Below, piece after piece: positions 62,601 to 64,000 of a stretch of 64,000 nt of DNA; position 1 is the stretch's first letter; the number at the start of each line of letters is the position of its first letter. The stretch is from Verrucomicrobiota bacterium (GTDB lineage: Bacteria; Verrucomicrobiota; Verrucomicrobiia; Opitutales; Opitutaceae), in assembly GCA_014584295.1 (NCBI GenBank), contig JACTNC010000053.1:403560-467559 (forward strand). Reading direction: 5' to 3'. Made by a program: the position numbers and the translations under genes. Under the pieces are notes generated by a model. It was not told the DNA's origin. It worked only from the letters and a program-made list of their open reading frames with translations, and ran no database searches.

Positions 62601-63773
62601 ATGCGGCGGAGATCCGCTTCCGCGAAAGGTCGCTGCTTTCCCCTGCTATGCCCTAGCGGCGACGAACTCGATCAAGCGGTGCTCCAGTTGCATGCCGCTC
62701 AGGAAATGAAGGACTTCTGGGCGGCCGCGCGCGCCGTGCTGCACGCCGCATTGCCGGTTCACTTTATCTGCATGTGCCTGCGCCCCTTTGCGCTCATGCC
62801 GTCGACCATATTCAGGGAACGTGCACCTTTCGCTTCCGAAGACGAATTTCGGCGTTTCCAGGAATTGAGTCCAATCGGTGCATTCCTGTCGGCACGTCCT
62901 GGCACCCTCGTCGTTCGATTGTCCGACATCATTGCCGACCTGGAACTACAGCAATCGGAATTCTACCGTCGTTTCATGCTGCCCTGCGGCGATCGCTATT
63001 TTGCATGCCTGAACTTCTGGCATTCCGGCCATTTTCAAGGCCTCATCGGCCTTCACCGAACGGCGACCCAACGCGATTTCACGCATGCCGACATGGTGTT
63101 GTTGGCGCAACTGCATCCCCATTTCGACACGGTACTTCATCGCATCCTCAACCTGAACCGCGAACGGGCCGTGCGGCTCTCCCTCGAAAAGTTGCTGGTG
63201 GACCTGCCAATGCCCACGGTGTTGCTGGATTGGGACCTGCGTGTCGCCTGGCACAACCGTTCAGCAATCGACGCCTGTGCGGCCTGGAACCTCGGACCGG
63301 AACGAGCGGCGAGAGAGAAGCGGCGCAGCGAAATTCACTTTCCCGCACCGCTCACGGCGTACTGCGCGAATTTCAAGGCCACATGGAATCCCTGCCATCA
63401 CCGCCTGTGCTCGCTGACCTCGCCGCCAGGTGTCTATTTTTCCCTCGAATCGCAACCAGGGTTGCGTGCCTTGATCAATCTCCTCCAGCTCGATGCCGCG
63501 CCCCTGAGCATGCCGATGTTTCTGATCCGGTTCGAGGACAACCGTCCCGTATTCTGCAGTGGCAATGGTGAAAACGCCCACACCGCCGGCCTGCTGTCCC
63601 GATTGAGTCCGCGTGAGCGCGACGTGGCATGGCTCGTCGGACAGGGATTCAGCAACGACGAGGTGGCGCTGCATCTGAGCAAGAGCATCCTGACCGTGAA
63701 GCGCCAGCTGCGATCAATCTACCAGAAGCTCAACATCGCAGGCCGCGGACGATTGACAGCGATGTTGCGCTGA
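62601..63773 (+). CDS. LuxR-type transcriptional regulator
   Basis: 390 residues from the ATG at 62601; the frame is open further upstream into the methyltransferase leader, but that part is not conserved in character. The C-terminus is a GerE/LuxR helix-turn-helix: LSPRERDVAWLVGQGFSNDE, VALHLSKSILTVKRQLRSIY and QKLNIAGRGRLTAML. The long N-terminal part has no receiver Asp signature and looks like a GAF/PAS-type input (YFACLNFWHSGHFQGLIGLH, DFTHADMVLLAQLHPHFD). It probably senses a small molecule. Divergence from the methyltransferase suggests control of that gene. Confidence 0.83.
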   Translation: MRRRSASAKGRCFPLLCPSGDELDQAVLQLHAAQEMKDFWAAARAVLHAALPVHFICMCLRPFALMPSTIFRERAPFASEDEFRRFQELSPIGAFLSARPGTLVVRLSDIIADLELQQSEFYRRFMLPCGDRYFACLNFWHSGHFQGLIGLHRTATQRDFTHADMVLLAQLHPHFDTVLHRILNLNRERAVRLSLEKLLVDLPMPTVLLDWDLRVAWHNRSAIDACAAWNLGPERAAREKRRSEIHFPAPLTAYCANFKATWNPCHHRLCSLTSPPGVYFSLESQPGLRALINLLQLDAAPLSMPMFLIRFEDNRPVFCSGNGENAHTAGLLSRLSPRERDVAWLVGQGFSNDEVALHLSKSILTVKRQLRSIYQKLNIAGRGRLTAMLR

Positions 63774-63888
63774 GCACGGGGATCTTCGGGGCTGTGACTC
63801 ACGAACAAGCTTAACAGCTGGCAATTCAATTCAGGGCAAGCACTGCCATGGTGGTCCCGTATGCCTGCCCGCCGCCAAACCTGTTCCG

Positions 63889-64000
63889 CTACCGGTAAAG
63901 TGCCGTGATCGGTGCCGCGGTGAGCACATTGTACTGCCGCACCGCCAGGCGCCACCAGCCATCCAGGGCGGACGAGGGCCGCCGCCAGAGTTCCTCGTGC
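63889..64000 (-). CDS. C-terminal end of a gene running off the right edge
   Basis: On the minus strand the last 36 codons read HEELWRRPSSALDGWWRLAV and RQYNVLTAAPITALYR before the TAG at 63891-63889. The frame is open to the window edge. The composition is protein-like but too short for a family call. It could also be chance. Confidence 0.3.
   Translation of the reverse strand, partial: HEELWRRPSSALDGWWRLAVRQYNVLTAAPITALYR

Overview
The window reads as a piece of a high-GC chromosome from a Verrucomicrobiota bacterium, most likely close to the Opitutaceae. This is an inference from gene content: a VPDSG-like sorting-signal peptide, an ECF sigma/FecR/TonB-receptor locus flanked by TlpA-like proteins, a pyrR-pyrB-pyrC operon, a ba3-type oxidase, a GMC dehydrogenase with its subunit 3, and many short intergenic regions with weak or absent Shine-Dalgarno sequences. 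No rRNA or species-level marker is present, so the placement is provisional. Two tRNA genes are visible: Tyr(GUA) and Ser(GCU).

Layout. 0-3.1 kb (minus strand): acylphosphatase, an ABC-2 export ATPase and permease, a membrane-anchored helical protein and the start of APS kinase. 3.4-9.3 kb: mixed metabolic genes (L-glyceraldehyde-3-phosphate reductase, a sugar-isomerase-like TIM barrel, a secreted alpha/beta hydrolase, an amidohydrolase/lactonase) and a VapBC-type toxin-antitoxin pair. 9.3-11.8 kb is accessory DNA: two genes on the minus strand associated with attC-like sites (integron cassette relics without an integrase), an IS481 transposase fragment and a YefM/YoeB-type pair. 12.1-14.9 kb: pyrRBC. 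15-23 kb: GMC oxidoreductase plus subunit 3, menF, metG, and a glycosyltransferase with UDP-galactopyranose mutase. 23.6-28.1 kb: a four-gene sugar ABC importer of the rhamnose/AI-2 type. 28.5-31.2 kb: a large hybrid sensor kinase. 33.1 kb: a 47-residue VPDSG-like peptide gene with its own terminator. 34.5-37.2 kb: a ba3-type cytochrome oxidase operon. 37.4-40.6 kb: a scrap zone with a frameshifted antitoxin, an orphan reading frame and a TonB receptor that has lost its N-terminus. 41.0-48.3 kb: the intact cell-surface signalling locus TlpA-sigma-FecR-TonB receptor-TlpA. 49.1-55.7 kb: sulfite reductase, a group II intron of the IIC type sitting directly behind the ahcY terminator, ahcY and metK. 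55.9-59.8 kb: a REC-histidine kinase, a response regulator, a small protein, a GspE/PilB ATPase and an Hpt protein, tightly packed. 59.9-64 kb: an M50 protease with CBS domains, a relic of an ECF sigma factor, a methyltransferase, a LuxR-type regulator and a partial gene.

How the genes work together. metK and ahcY form a SAM/SAH cycle unit behind a strong palindrome. cysC and cysI belong to assimilatory sulfate reduction but lie 49 kb apart. The signalling locus at 41-48 kb should couple an outer-membrane signal to ECF sigma activation and to two exported thioredoxin-like proteins. The 55.9-59.8 kb operon appears to couple a sensorless phosphorelay to a secretion or pilus assembly ATPase. These two loci are the best candidates for an undescribed system.
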